64,000 bases of DNA from Mucilaginibacter phyllosphaerae (GTDB lineage: Bacteria > Bacteroidota > Bacteroidia > Sphingobacteriales > Sphingobacteriaceae), in assembly GCF_004378255.1 (NCBI RefSeq), contig NZ_SNQG01000001.1, forward strand, positions 124,001-188,000, in the 5' to 3' direction. The position numbers and the translations under genes are program-made. This document shows, piece after piece, positions 35,577 through 45,007 of the stretch. The notes under the pieces are model-generated. The model searched no databases. It saw nothing but the letters and a program-made list of their open reading frames with translations, and had not been told where the DNA came from. How positions within the stretch are numbered: position 1 is the stretch's first letter; each line of letters opens with the position of its first letter.

Positions 35577-35844
35577 TGCTGTGTGATAATATTCATTTTT
35601 AAAATGACACTGCAAAGGTGTGTACACATCAGGTAACAAATGAAATTTAAAGGGTTACCAAAAGGCAACACCGTTACAATGCTTGTATATCAAAAAGCAA
35701 CAACAATAAATAAATTATTGATTATCAATAACTTATAATTATAAAAAACCTCCATTACCATTTTATTACCGTTACATTAACTTAATGTTAACACATTAAA
35801 ATTGACGGTGAAGCACATTATTTAAAGGCTGCCTGTAACGGTGG
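35577..35844 (-). promoter_or_regulatory. Upstream region of the phytase operon with strong palindromes
   Basis: This AT-rich region contains TTATTGAT-T-ATCAATAA (35715-35731), a perfect 17-bp palindrome. It also has three alternating 7-mers: ACATTAA (35774-35780), TTAATGT (35782-35788) and ACATTAA (35793-35799). They lie 140-225 bp before the receptor start. They could be operators for the phytase operon or partly terminate the upstream gene. No clean TAnnTTTG was found; CACCTTTG near 35617 is a near match. Confidence 0.45.
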
Positions 35845-37458
35845 CTATAAGGTTTGGATAAACGCGGTAAGGTTATCACCTTGCGGAATATTCAGTTTTT
35901 TGCGCAGCCTGTAACGCGAAACCCGCAGGCTATCGGTAGAGATACCCAGCAGGGTTGCAATATCAGCCGAATCGAGATTAATGCGCAACAGGGCTATCAG
36001 GCGCATATCCGCCGAGGTCAATTCGCTGCTGTATTTTTTGATATTATTAAAAAACTGCTGGTGCACCTGTTCAAAGGCGGTGGTAAATTCCTTCCAGTGC
36101 TGTTCGTGGTTAAAGCTTTCGTTTATCTGCAGTATCAGTTGCTGCATCTGCTTTTTCTGGTCGCGCTTATCTTCTTTCACCATCGCCTGCAGGGTGCTGC
36201 GTAAATGCTCTAAAAACTGATTGTTTTTAATGAGGTTGAGCGTGTGGGCAGATAATTCGCGACTTTTTATTTCCAACTGCTGTTTAAGGCTTTCCTCTTC
36301 CAGCTGCTGGTTTTTCAGCTGCAGCTGCATCAGGTTGTGCTGTGCCTCTTTTTGCCTGGCAAGTGCGTTCTGATCTTTAATTTTAAGGCGCTGCCGGCTA
36401 AATACCACTATACCCAGCGCAATTAAAAGCACAGCAACTACTACAACCGCCACCCCAATTATCCGGTTTATTTTGCGGATGTTATTAAGGCGGCTGATCT
36501 CATCGCTTTTTTTATTCATATCATATAGCACCTGTAAAAAAGCCGTTTGGCTTACCCCATCCTTTGAATATACATCAAGCGAATATTTGCGGCTTAGTTC
36601 GGCGTAGTGATAGGCGCTGTCCATGCGGTTCATTAATTCGTAAGCCCTTCCCAGGTCCTTGCTGCAGGTAGCCAACTGGTAAATGTTACCGGTTTCCTGC
36701 GCCATGGCCATCGCCCTGCGGGTTTGCACTATACTTTGAGCATACCGGCCTGTTTTACGCAAAATATCACCCAAATTATTTACTACTTCTATGGCGCCTA
36801 TCTCGTTATGGTCCTCTTTATACAGTTGTAACGAGCGGTTAAAACTGGTATAAGCCGAATCATACTTAGCCAGATCCTCGTAGATGCTGCCCAGGTTTTC
36901 GTAAATTTTGGCGGCCCCCTGCTTATAGTTTACCTGGGTGTAGTAGTTTAGCGCCAGGCGCTGATAATAAAAGGCACTATCGTACCGGTGGCTTTTCTCG
37001 TACAAGTGGCCTATGTTACCAAATACTTCGGCCTGCCCTTTAAGATTGCGGTTTTGCTTGTATATAATTAAGGCTTTATTATAGCTGGCGCGGGCTTTGT
37101 TAAACTGCTTATTGTAATAATATAGCACCCCCATTTCGCTCATATTAGCGGCCAAAAGGTTGGTATTGTTCAGGCTGGTAAATACTTTATCGGCATGCAG
37201 ATAAAATTCAAGTGCCTGGGCATAATGGCCCTGGTTATAACATATTTTACCCATTTGCTGCAGGCATACCCCTTCTGTCAGGGCATCCTTTTTATCAATA
37301 GCATCCGCATAAAACTTTTTGAGGATAAGCAATGCCGAATCCGGATGTTTTTGGCTAAGTGAACGGATAGCGATTAATTGCTTATCCTGCGCCCTAACAT
37401 TCAAGCTACCAAGCATGATCAGGGTAATAAAAAAAGAGTAAAAGATCTGTTTAAGCAT
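35845..37458 (-). CDS. TPR sensor with transmembrane helix and LuxR-like DNA-binding C-terminus
   Basis: The 537-residue protein starts with a signal peptide (MLKQIFYSFFITLIMLGSLNVRAQ). About seven tetratricopeptide repeats follow (residues 60-310; e.g. GNIGHLYEKSHRYDSAFYYQRLALNYY). Next are one membrane helix (IIGVAVVVVAVLLIALGIVVF, about 330-350), a coiled coil (355-420) and a C-terminal helix-turn-helix, ADMRLIALLRINLDSADIATLLGISTDSLRVSRYRLRKKL. This is a one-component membrane regulator layout known in Bacteroidota: periplasmic TPRs sense, the cytoplasmic HTH acts on DNA. It lies directly upstream of the phytase operon on the same strand, so control of that operon is the simplest guess. 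The ligand is unknown. Confidence 0.88.
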   Translation of the reverse strand: MLKQIFYSFFITLIMLGSLNVRAQDKQLIAIRSLSQKHPDSALLILKKFYADAIDKKDALTEGVCLQQMGKICYNQGHYAQALEFYLHADKVFTSLNNTNLLAANMSEMGVLYYYNKQFNKARASYNKALIIYKQNRNLKGQAEVFGNIGHLYEKSHRYDSAFYYQRLALNYYTQVNYKQGAAKIYENLGSIYEDLAKYDSAYTSFNRSLQLYKEDHNEIGAIEVVNNLGDILRKTGRYAQSIVQTRRAMAMAQETGNIYQLATCSKDLGRAYELMNRMDSAYHYAELSRKYSLDVYSKDGVSQTAFLQVLYDMNKKSDEISRLNNIRKINRIIGVAVVVVAVLLIALGIVVFSRQRLKIKDQNALARQKEAQHNLMQLQLKNQQLEEESLKQQLEIKSRELSAHTLNLIKNNQFLEHLRSTLQAMVKEDKRDQKKQMQQLILQINESFNHEQHWKEFTTAFEQVHQQFFNNIKKYSSELTSADMRLIALLRINLDSADIATLLGISTDSLRVSRYRLRKKLNIPQGDNLTAFIQTL

Positions 37459-37549
37459 TTGTCAGTATCGCGTTAGCAAAAAACATTAACAAATGAACAG
37501 GTTTTATATGAATTTAATGTTAAGTACCTGATGATATATTTAACACACC

Positions 37550-38725
37550 TTATGCCATCACTAATTCTTGCGGCTGTTTTACGGCCAGGCTACATATCTC
37601 TTCAAAATAAACCTGGGTAAGCTGTTCCCAACTTATCTGGCGGGTTATTTTTAAGCCCTCGGCAGATAGCTGGATGCTCAGGAGCTTATTATTTAAGATC
37701 AATCGGATCTTCTCTACATAATCGGCGGCATTGTACGGGCTGCATTTAAATCCGTTTACGCCCTGCTCAATAAAATCTTTAGAACCGCCTCCGTCGGCAA
37801 TTACGCAGGGCAGGCCACTTGCCATCGCCTCCACAACTACATTTCCGTACGTTTCAGAAACCGAAGGGAACAAAAAAACATCTGCCGAAGCGTACAATAG
37901 CGAGAGGTAGGCATGCTCTATTTTACCGGTAAATACAGCCCCTGGCATGCGCTCTTTACAGGCCTGTTTTGCAATACCATCGCCAATTATTAAAAAATTC
38001 ACCGGCGAGGTATGTTTTTGCATCAGATCGTAAATGGCAAAAAGGGTTTCCAGGTTTTTCTCCCAAACTAAACGGCTGGCAAATATAATCGTAGGGTTAC
38101 GGTTACCGGTAAGCCGCTCCAGAATGCTCTTACTGCGTTTATACGGCGAAAATAAAAGCGTATCTATACCGCGTTTCCAGATCTTTAATTTGAAGGGATT
38201 GATACCCATATCGCATAACTCGGCCTTGATACTTTCTGATGGTACGTACACTTTATTACAGCGGTTGTAAAAGCTTTTGTGGCCTTTGGCTATCTTATGC
38301 TTTAAACCATTGATCAGCACCGGGGTGTGCTTAAAATAATAATCAACGTAAGATATAAAGTGCGTATGATAAATACTGATAACGGGCAACCCGTTCCGCG
38401 TGGCGTAATCCAGCCCAAAGTTACCCAAAAAAGATGGTGTGGCCAGGTGTACTACATCGGGGCTAAAAGCTTGCAGGCGGGAATTTATGGTTTTATGGGC
38501 GAGTACCGGCAGGGCTATGGCGTAGTTTGTATTGATAGGCAGCGGTATAGCAGGGATTTTTAAGCTTTCAAAATCCAGGATCTTATCAGGCCCCGAGCCG
38601 TAGATAAACAGGTACTGAAACTTTTGCGTATCAATATGCTTTATCAGCTGATACATGGTGCGTACTGCACCGTCAAAGTCTTCCACCAATATATCGGCAA
38701 AAAACGCGACCTTAATTTTTCTCAA
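37550..38725 (-). CDS. Glycosyltransferase family 4 (GT-B fold)
   Basis: The 391-residue protein has the GT-B layout. The N-terminal Rossmann domain begins KVAFFADILVEDFDGAVRTMYQLIKHI, with DVVHLATPSFLGNFGLDYA and ISIYHTHFISYVDYYF. The C-terminal donor-binding domain has PTIIFASRLVWEKNLETL and the retaining E-x7-E region SVSETYGNVVVEAMASGLPCV. Closest in style are MgtA/SqdX-like enzymes that add mannose or sulfoquinovose to lipids, but donor and acceptor cannot be fixed. No membrane helix is present, so it is likely peripheral on the cytoplasmic face. Neighbours (a tiny membrane protein and a phosphoesterase) do not define a pathway. Confidence 0.9.
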   Translation of the reverse strand: MRKIKVAFFADILVEDFDGAVRTMYQLIKHIDTQKFQYLFIYGSGPDKILDFESLKIPAIPLPINTNYAIALPVLAHKTINSRLQAFSPDVVHLATPSFLGNFGLDYATRNGLPVISIYHTHFISYVDYYFKHTPVLINGLKHKIAKGHKSFYNRCNKVYVPSESIKAELCDMGINPFKLKIWKRGIDTLLFSPYKRSKSILERLTGNRNPTIIFASRLVWEKNLETLFAIYDLMQKHTSPVNFLIIGDGIAKQACKERMPGAVFTGKIEHAYLSLLYASADVFLFPSVSETYGNVVVEAMASGLPCVIADGGGSKDFIEQGVNGFKCSPYNAADYVEKIRLILNNKLLSIQLSAEGLKITRQISWEQLTQVYFEEICSLAVKQPQELVMA

Positions 38726-38762
38726 GCCTACCCCCTTTCGCCGTAAAACAATACCCCTGTGT

Positions 38763-38924
38763 TTACGATACCGAATGTGAATGTTCCCTGCCGCCTTTAA
38801 GGCCCGGGCCCATCAATCTTTTAGATGTACCATTGTTTTTTACCGGGGTGCGCGATGCGGCCCATATTACAAATGCTGCAATCAGAAGCATTGCCAGATC
38901 AAGTGATGAATATCCCATTTCCAT
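38763..38924 (-). CDS. Small single-span membrane protein, 53 residues
   Basis: The frame starts at ATG 38924 (MEMGYSSLDLAMLLIAAF) and stops at TAA 38763. A hydrophobic helix at about residues 9-23 (LDLAMLLIAAFVIWAAS) is followed by a basic, Gly-rich tail ending HSHSVS. It fills an otherwise empty 276-bp gap before the glycosyltransferase on the same strand, 37 bp upstream of that gene. No homologue is recognised. A clean Met start, an N-terminal helix and a positive segment after it argue for a real small protein, but chance cannot be excluded. Confidence 0.45.
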   Translation of the reverse strand: MEMGYSSLDLAMLLIAAFVIWAASRTPVKNNGTSKRLMGPGLKGGREHSHSVS

Positions 38925-39001
38925 TTGTTTTATGTTATAACGTAAAGTTAAGGCCTTAGTTTTACAGAAATGTTAACTATAAGTTATCAGATGAACAAAT
39001 A

Positions 39002-39847
39002 TTACAGCCTATTTGCGTTAAGCCTGGGGTTTTGACTGGCATTTACCTGGTAGGTATAGATCTGGTTAAGGTGGTTTACTTCTACCACCCTGTAACCGCG
39101 GTAATCAGTCCCCCAGTCGCCCCCGATATGCGAGTCGAAAAAATGTGGGAATTTGTTGCCCGTATATCGTACCCCATCCAGCAAATGATCGTGCCCGTGG
39201 AAAGCGGCCTTCACGTTCGGGTAAGTATGCAGCAGGTCTACCGTTTCGGAGCAATCCAAAAAGCCTTCGTCCTGCAGCCATTTAACCGGTGGGATGTGCA
39301 GTATCACAAATACGATCTTCTTATCTGCAAACTTATCAAGCGATGCTTTGATAAAGGCATTATCCGGGCATACATATTTGCCTTTTGTATTGGCTGTATT
39401 TGCTAATACAAAAGCAATATCGCCATGTTCTATGGTGTAGTGGTCCTCATAATTAAAAACACTTTTCCATAATGCCGTGTCAGCATAATCGTGGTTACCG
39501 GGTATAGTTTGATAAGGTACGTTCAGCTTATCCAGGTATCTGGTTTTGATCTCGGGCAATAAGTCGGGGCGGTTATGCACCAGGTCCCCGTTAATGATCA
39601 CCATATCCAGATGGTTTTGGGCATGGTCGTCATTCAGCCATTTAACCATATTAGCCGTATTTTCTTCAAAACGGGTACCCGGCTGCCCGTAATGAATATC
39701 AGAAGCCAGCGCGAAGCGCAATTTTAGCTTTTCGGGTTCATTTGTATAGCTATTACCGGCATTAGCAAAACTATTAATAGCAGGAAGCAGAAAAACGCCC
39801 GCTAAACCTGCAGCACTTGTATGGAGAAATTTACGGCGGTTAAACAT
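39002..39847 (-). CDS. Exported calcineurin-like metallophosphoesterase
   Basis: The 281-residue protein starts with a twin-arginine-type signal (NRRKFLHTSAAGLAGVFLLPA), so it may be exported folded. The metallophosphoesterase motifs are complete and in order: Asp50-x-His52 (ASDIHYG), GDLVHNR, GNHDY, VILHIPP and GHDHLLDG. This gives the usual two-metal site. Family members cleave phosphomonoesters, diesters or UDP-sugar-like pyrophosphates; the substrate here is not evident. It is read on the minus strand and separated from the arabinose locus upstream by a terminator at 39866-39896, so it has its own promoter. A phosphate-scavenging role beside the phytase unit is possible. Confidence 0.88.
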   Translation of the reverse strand: MFNRRKFLHTSAAGLAGVFLLPAINSFANAGNSYTNEPEKLKLRFALASDIHYGQPGTRFEENTANMVKWLNDDHAQNHLDMVIINGDLVHNRPDLLPEIKTRYLDKLNVPYQTIPGNHDYADTALWKSVFNYEDHYTIEHGDIAFVLANTANTKGKYVCPDNAFIKASLDKFADKKIVFVILHIPPVKWLQDEGFLDCSETVDLLHTYPNVKAAFHGHDHLLDGVRYTGNKFPHFFDSHIGGDWGTDYRGYRVVEVNHLNQIYTYQVNASQNPRLNANRL

Positions 39848-39865
39848 ATAGCTGAATGATAATAA

Positions 39866-39896
39866 AACAGGCGTACCTTATTAAGATACGCCTGTT
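39866..39896 (-). terminator. Terminator at the end of the arabinose locus
   Basis: AACAGGCGTA and TACGCCTGTT form a perfect 10-bp stem with an 11-base loop. On the minus strand a T-rich tract (TTTTATTATC) follows. It lies 55 bp after the GH51 stop and closes the symporter-epimerase-GH51 transcript. Confidence 0.8.
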
Positions 39897-39950
39897 ACAA
39901 AATTATATAGTAATATGCTAAAGCAAGTTAAGCTATTGTTACGTTATTAT

Positions 39951-41918
39951 TTAAAGCGTTTTTAATTTTATCACTTTAAAAGTATTGGGCGCAACACTAA
40001 GCTTTACGGCTTTGCCATTAACCACCATTGTGCTGGTAATGGGGCTTATTGCCATCGGTTTATCCAAAGAGTTCATAATGGTTTTATCTGTATTCCCCAA
40101 TGATATCATTGTAGCCCTGCCGCTGATGTTTATCCCGCTGATGTTAAATTCTACCGATTGGCTTTTGTCTGTACTATTTACAAACTTTATGATCAGTTCT
40201 TTCTTGCTTTTATCCAAACAGGCGGTGGCATAACTACCATCCTGGCCGCTAACTGCTTTATCACCATCTAAAAGCGGTATTACATCCGTGCCTTTATTTA
40301 ATGAATATAGTTGCTGCACGTAATAATTCGGCGTACCGTATGATCGCAGATTGTCAAACCAAATCAAATCGGGTGTCCATTGCCAGGCATCCACATGGGC
40401 AAATAAAGGTGCATAGGATGCCATTACAACCACATCTGCATTACGCTCCAGGCCGGTCATAAAAGCAGCTTCGGCTAATGCACATTCCAGCGTATTCTTG
40501 TTATCAGGGCTGCCTGTGGTTTTGCTTTGGGCAGCATACTCGCCTGCAAAGATCTTAGGCCCCTTACGGTCATAATTATCATACCGGTTGGCATGATCTA
40601 AAAACCACTTTGGCGAATTGTAATAATGCTCATCTAAAATATCGGCATTAAGCCCCCTGAAGGTGGTATTAAGCAGATCAAATTCCTTACCCGATGCATA
40701 GGGGCCTACGCTTGATATGATCTGGATATAGGGGTACTTATCTTTAATAGCCTTGGTAAACACCTTCCACCTGTCGATATACTGCTCGCCCCATTGCTCA
40801 TTACCTACCCCCATCATTTTTAAATTAAATGGTTTAGGGTGGCCCAGATCTGCCCGCAATTTACCCCACTTCGTATTTAAGCCGCCATTGGCAAACTCTA
40901 TCAAATCAAGTGCATCCTGCACATAAGGGTCTAACTTATCCAGGGCTACCAACTGGCCGGTATTAAACTGGCAGGCCATACCGCAATTAAGAATAGGTAA
41001 AGGCGATGCGCCAATATCCTCGGCAGTTAAAAAATATTCCATAAAACCCAGCCCAAATGTTTGGTAATAATCAGGCGTAGGGCGATGGGCAAATTCGGTA
41101 TTCCAGCGGTTAATGATATTTTCGCGTTTATCAATATCGCCTATACTTTTCTTCCACTGATAACGGTTAGCCAGATCGCGGCCCTCAACAATACAACCAC
41201 CCGGGAAGCGCAGGAAGCCGGGTTTCAGATCTGCCAGTTTTTGTACCAGATCTGCCCGTAAGCCTGCAGGCCGGTTCTTCCAGGTATGTGCCGGGAATAA
41301 TGATATCATATCCAGGTCTACACTGCCTTTGCCCTTTAACCATACAAATAACGATGCCTTGCTATCAGTAGCGGTAGCCACAAATTGTACATGGTACTTT
41401 TGCCAGTTGGTTGATACCGGCGCCAGTTGCGCCTTACCAATTACCAGGCCCTTTGCGCTATGCAATTCAACCTGTATAGCCGTACTGTTTTTTGACGGTT
41501 TGCGCGCCATTACTGTAAAGTTATAGGTTTCGCCTTTTTTAATACCCATACCCCGGAATCCCTCGTTTGATAACCCAAAGTAACCAGCCGGCGAGGTAAC
41601 ATCCACCGTTATTACATGCGGGTTCTCGGGCCTGTCGTCGGCCCTGTTCACTACCGTTACTTTACCGGCACCACCGTTCTTTTGCTGTTCTTTCCAGCCG
41701 GTTAATGCCGTGTTAAATTCAAAAGAGCGGTTTTTAACCAGTTCGGCATAAACACCACCGTCGGCAGCCATATTAATATCTTCAAAAAATATCCCATACA
41801 TATATGGGGATACCTTTGCCTTTACCTGGTTTGCAGCAATGGTGTAAACTTTTGTTTGCTGGCAAATACCCGCAAAGCAAACAAAGGTTAAGGCAAAAAG
41901 TATAATAACTCTTTTCAT
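39951..41918 (-). CDS. Alpha-L-arabinofuranosidase, GH51
   Basis: The secreted 655-residue enzyme releases terminal arabinofuranose from arabinan, arabinoxylan or arabinogalactan. It has a signal peptide (residues 1-19), the GH51 start YMYGIFFEDINMAADGGVYAELVKNRSFE, and an N-terminal carbohydrate-binding-like insert (about 70-215). The TIM barrel with LRFPGGCIVEGRD follows, then a C-terminal beta domain. The acid/base is Glu374 (GVGNEQWGEQY) and the nucleophile Glu460 (IFAGEYAAQ). It is the last gene of a unit with the symporter and epimerase, 38 bp after the latter, so freed arabinose can be epimerised and imported. The N-terminal insert and signal fit an extracellular or periplasmic enzyme. 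Confidence 0.95.
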   Translation of the reverse strand: MKRVIILFALTFVCFAGICQQTKVYTIAANQVKAKVSPYMYGIFFEDINMAADGGVYAELVKNRSFEFNTALTGWKEQQKNGGAGKVTVVNRADDRPENPHVITVDVTSPAGYFGLSNEGFRGMGIKKGETYNFTVMARKPSKNSTAIQVELHSAKGLVIGKAQLAPVSTNWQKYHVQFVATATDSKASLFVWLKGKGSVDLDMISLFPAHTWKNRPAGLRADLVQKLADLKPGFLRFPGGCIVEGRDLANRYQWKKSIGDIDKRENIINRWNTEFAHRPTPDYYQTFGLGFMEYFLTAEDIGASPLPILNCGMACQFNTGQLVALDKLDPYVQDALDLIEFANGGLNTKWGKLRADLGHPKPFNLKMMGVGNEQWGEQYIDRWKVFTKAIKDKYPYIQIISSVGPYASGKEFDLLNTTFRGLNADILDEHYYNSPKWFLDHANRYDNYDRKGPKIFAGEYAAQSKTTGSPDNKNTLECALAEAAFMTGLERNADVVVMASYAPLFAHVDAWQWTPDLIWFDNLRSYGTPNYYVQQLYSLNKGTDVIPLLDGDKAVSGQDGSYATACLDKSKKELIIKFVNSTDKSQSVEFNISGINISGRATMISLGNTDKTIMNSLDKPMAISPITSTMVVNGKAVKLSVAPNTFKVIKLKTL

Positions 41919-41956
41919 ATCAGATCTTTTTTGGGGTTGATACCGGTTCTGGTAAA

Positions 41957-43150
41957 CTATTTTTCAACGCTGAATTTATAGGTACTTACAGTATGATAAG
42001 CCTGCCCCGGCAGTAATGTAGTGGACGGAAACGCCGGCTGATTTGGAGAATCAGGAAAATGCTGGGTCTCCACACATAAGGCCGAACGATATGCATAGGC
42101 AATACCGCCTTTACCCTTCTTTTCTCCATCCTTAACAAAATCACTATCCTTTATAAAATTACCGCTGTAAAACTGCAGGCCCGGCTCGCCGGTATATATT
42201 TCCATTTTAATGCCGGTTACAGGGCTTGTTAAAGTTGCCACCGGCTCGCCGCCTTTATGCTTGTTCAATACAAAGTTATGGTCATACCCTTTGCCATATT
42301 CCAGCTGTTTATCTTTAATGGCAATATCCCGCCCAATAGTTTTAGCGGTAGTAAAATCAAAAACCCCACCTTTTACCGGTTGTATTTTGCCGGTTGGTAT
42401 CAACGTACTGTCTACAGGCGTGTAGGCATCCGCATTTATTTGTAGCAGGTGATTAGTAATTCCTTCTGTACTTACTGCGCCATTTAAATTAAAATAGGCG
42501 TGGTTGGTAAGGTTAACCACCGTTGCCTTATCGGTTGTGGCGTTATAGGCTATCTCTAACGAATTATCGTCTTTAAGCGTATAAGATACAACTACCTTAA
42601 GATTACCGGGATATCCTTCCTCCCCATCTTTAGACAGGTAGGATAACTCCAGCGTTTGTCCGTTTACTTTGGTAACATCCCAAACCTGTTTAAAAAATCC
42701 TTTGGCCCCGCCATGTAAGGAATTCGGCCCGTCATTTATGCTTAACTGATAAGCCTTACCATCAAGCGTAAATTTGCCTTTGGCAATGCGGTTACCATAT
42801 CTGCCTATTAATGCGCCGAAGAAATTCTCCTTCATTTCGCGGTAGTTCGTTAAATTATCATAGCCTAAAACCACATCTACCGGTTTACCATCTTTATCCG
42901 GTACAAGCAAGCTTACCAGGCGGCCGCCGTAATTGGTAATGGCAGCCTCTGCACCGCTTTTATTTTTCAGCGTATATAGTTTCACCTGCTTATCATCAAC
43001 TTTCCCGTTAAAAGCCGTGCTATCCGGAATGGTATAGGCAACACTATCGGCTGGGGTTGCAGTCTGTTTTTGTTTGGATGCATTATTACAGGCCACGGTC
43101 AATAAAATACCTGCTGCAAATAGGGTGCTGTTAAAAAAAATCTTACGCAT
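41957..43150 (-). CDS. Aldose 1-epimerase lipoprotein (mutarotase)
   Basis: This 397-residue galactose-mutarotase-like protein has a lipoprotein signal (MRKIFFNSTLFAAGILLTVAC, Cys21), so it acts outside the cytoplasm. It interconverts alpha and beta anomers of free aldoses. Family motifs are present: NYGGRLVSLLVPDKDGKPVDVVLGYDNL, ALIGRYGNRIAKGKFTLDG, NDGPNSLHGGAKGFFKQVWDV (general acid His) and NLTNHAYFNLNG. The C-terminal CVETQHFPDSPNQPAFPSTTLLPGQ carries the catalytic Glu region. Encoded between the symporter and GH51 genes, it probably equilibrates arabinose or galactose before uptake. Confidence 0.94.
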   Translation of the reverse strand: MRKIFFNSTLFAAGILLTVACNNASKQKQTATPADSVAYTIPDSTAFNGKVDDKQVKLYTLKNKSGAEAAITNYGGRLVSLLVPDKDGKPVDVVLGYDNLTNYREMKENFFGALIGRYGNRIAKGKFTLDGKAYQLSINDGPNSLHGGAKGFFKQVWDVTKVNGQTLELSYLSKDGEEGYPGNLKVVVSYTLKDDNSLEIAYNATTDKATVVNLTNHAYFNLNGAVSTEGITNHLLQINADAYTPVDSTLIPTGKIQPVKGGVFDFTTAKTIGRDIAIKDKQLEYGKGYDHNFVLNKHKGGEPVATLTSPVTGIKMEIYTGEPGLQFYSGNFIKDSDFVKDGEKKGKGGIAYAYRSALCVETQHFPDSPNQPAFPSTTLLPGQAYHTVSTYKFSVEK

Positions 43151-43223
43151 AATTTTTTTATTTTTTAATAGCGGGCTTATAACCCGTATTTGATGTTTAT
43201 AATTAGATCGCTACTCTCTTCCC

Positions 43224-44930
43224 TTACCAGAATTTTACATAAAGCATAGCAACTAAAAATAAGGTTACTACGATCAACGCAAGGGTTGATTTATCGACCT
43301 TAAACATTTGTTTAGGTATCTCCAGTGCTTTAGGGTTTATTTTAGGGCCGGCAAAACTTACAATAACCATTACCAAAACCGTAAAGAAGAACGATAAGCC
43401 CATACAGATGAGGAATGGAATTTGCCAGGTGCCTTTAGCATCACCGGTTGGGAATGCGGTGTATAACAGTGTTTCGTGGCCGAATATGGCCGGTGCAAAA
43501 TTGTTAAACAATACCGACATGGCGAAGCTGGTTAAGATCCCCACTATGGCAGCCGTACCTGTGGTACGTTTCCAAAAGAAACCTAATATGAATATGGCAA
43601 AGATACCCGGACTAATATAACCGGTGTACTTTTGAATGTAAGTAAAACCTCCCTCTCCGCTGATGCCCAAAAGATCTTTCCAGGTGAGTAAGATAGAGAA
43701 GAACAGCGCCGCCACAATTACCAGTTTGCCTACAACAACCATCTTTTTTTCGCTGGCCTCTTTTGCGATATGCTTTTTATAAATATCAAGCGTAAAAATA
43801 GTACTGATGCTGTTTGCCTTACCCGCAAGCGATGCCACAATAGCGGCAGTAAGCGCTGCTACCGAAAGCCCCTTTAAGCCGGTTGGTAAAAATCCCAACA
43901 CCGCCGAATAAGCGTTATCAGAATTAAAATGCCCGCCGGAATTCATCTCTTGCTGTAAACCGCCATTTTTATAGATAACATAGGCTGCAATGCCAGGCAA
44001 CACCACGATGATGGGCATAGCCAGTTTCATTAAACCGGCAAACAGGATACCTGTACGCGCAGTTTTAAGATCGGCACCCAAGGCTCTTTGCGTAATGTAT
44101 TGGTTACAGCCCCAGTAGTTCAGGTTCACTATCCACTGGCCGGCAAAATACATGGCTATACCCGGCAAAGCCAGGTATTTGTTGATCTCGGCCTGTGGTG
44201 CACCCGGTTTGGGTTTTTCCATTATCATCTTAAAGTGATCCGGCGCGGCCTTAAACATGGCACTTAAACCTTTCAGGGCGCTATCGCCAAAACCAAAATG
44301 CTGGCTTACCAGTGTCAAAGCAATATATGTGGTGGCCAGGCCGCCAACAACTAAAACCAACACTTGTATCACATCGGTATAACCAATAACTTTCATCCCG
44401 CCAAGGGTGATAAATAAGGCAAATATGGCCAGTGCGATAATGATCTCGTGGAGATACCCGCCACCAGCAAGGCTGTTGATAGCCAGTGCGCCCAGGTAAA
44501 GTATTGATGTTAAGTTTACCAGTACATACAGCAGCAGCCAAAAAATGGCCATAATAAAGCTCACCGTTTCGTTATAACGGGTGTGCAAAAACTGCGGCAT
44601 GGTAAATATTTTGTTTTTGAGGAAGATGGGGATAAACCAAACTGCCACGATGATCAACGCAATAGCGGCTATCCACTCGTATGCGGCAACGGCCAAACCA
44701 ACGGCAAAGCCCTGCCCGCTGGTACCAATAAACTGCTCTGCAGAGATATTTGAAGCGATAAGTGATGCGCCGATGGCCCACCAGGTTAAAGAGCCTTCTG
44801 CAAGAAAGAAATCCTTACTATCTGATACCCCTTTATTTTTTTTGCGGCTGTAAACCCAGTACCCGTAGCCGGATACTACGATAAAATAGATCACAAAAAT
44901 GGTGTAATCTATGCCTGTAAACTTGTTCAT
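43224..44930 (-). CDS. Sodium/sugar symporter (SSS family, SGLT type)
   Basis: The 568-residue inner-membrane protein has about 14 transmembrane helices and the SGLT-like start DSKDFFLAEGSLTWWAIGASLIASNISAEQFIGTSGQGFA. It also shows VWFIPIFLKNKIFTMPQFLHTRYN, GGMKVIGYTDVIQVLVLVVGG and LSVAALTAAIVASLAGKANSISTIFTLDIYKK. It imports a monosaccharide with Na+. Its place between araA and the epimerase/arabinofuranosidase genes makes L-arabinose the likely substrate, though galactose is possible. A strong terminator sits between araA and this gene, so separate regulation from araBDA is likely. Confidence 0.92.
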   Translation of the reverse strand: MNKFTGIDYTIFVIYFIVVSGYGYWVYSRKKNKGVSDSKDFFLAEGSLTWWAIGASLIASNISAEQFIGTSGQGFAVGLAVAAYEWIAAIALIIVAVWFIPIFLKNKIFTMPQFLHTRYNETVSFIMAIFWLLLYVLVNLTSILYLGALAINSLAGGGYLHEIIIALAIFALFITLGGMKVIGYTDVIQVLVLVVGGLATTYIALTLVSQHFGFGDSALKGLSAMFKAAPDHFKMIMEKPKPGAPQAEINKYLALPGIAMYFAGQWIVNLNYWGCNQYITQRALGADLKTARTGILFAGLMKLAMPIIVVLPGIAAYVIYKNGGLQQEMNSGGHFNSDNAYSAVLGFLPTGLKGLSVAALTAAIVASLAGKANSISTIFTLDIYKKHIAKEASEKKMVVVGKLVIVAALFFSILLTWKDLLGISGEGGFTYIQKYTGYISPGIFAIFILGFFWKRTTGTAAIVGILTSFAMSVLFNNFAPAIFGHETLLYTAFPTGDAKGTWQIPFLICMGLSFFFTVLVMVIVSFAGPKINPKALEIPKQMFKVDKSTLALIVVTLFLVAMLYVKFW

Positions 44931-44960
44931 ATTTTAATTTAATTAGGTTTAATTGGTAAA

Positions 44961-44999
44961 CAAAACAGGCAGCCATCTCCCATCCGGCTGCCTGTTTTG
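44961..44999 (-). terminator. Terminator between araA and the symporter gene
   Basis: CAAAACAGGCAGCC (44961-44974) and GGCTGCCTGTTTTG (44986-44999) form a perfect 14-bp stem with an 11-base loop. On the minus strand the stem ends in TTTTG and TTT follows. It lies 8 bp after the araA stop. Confidence 0.8.
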
Positions 45000-45007
45000 A
45001 TGAATTT

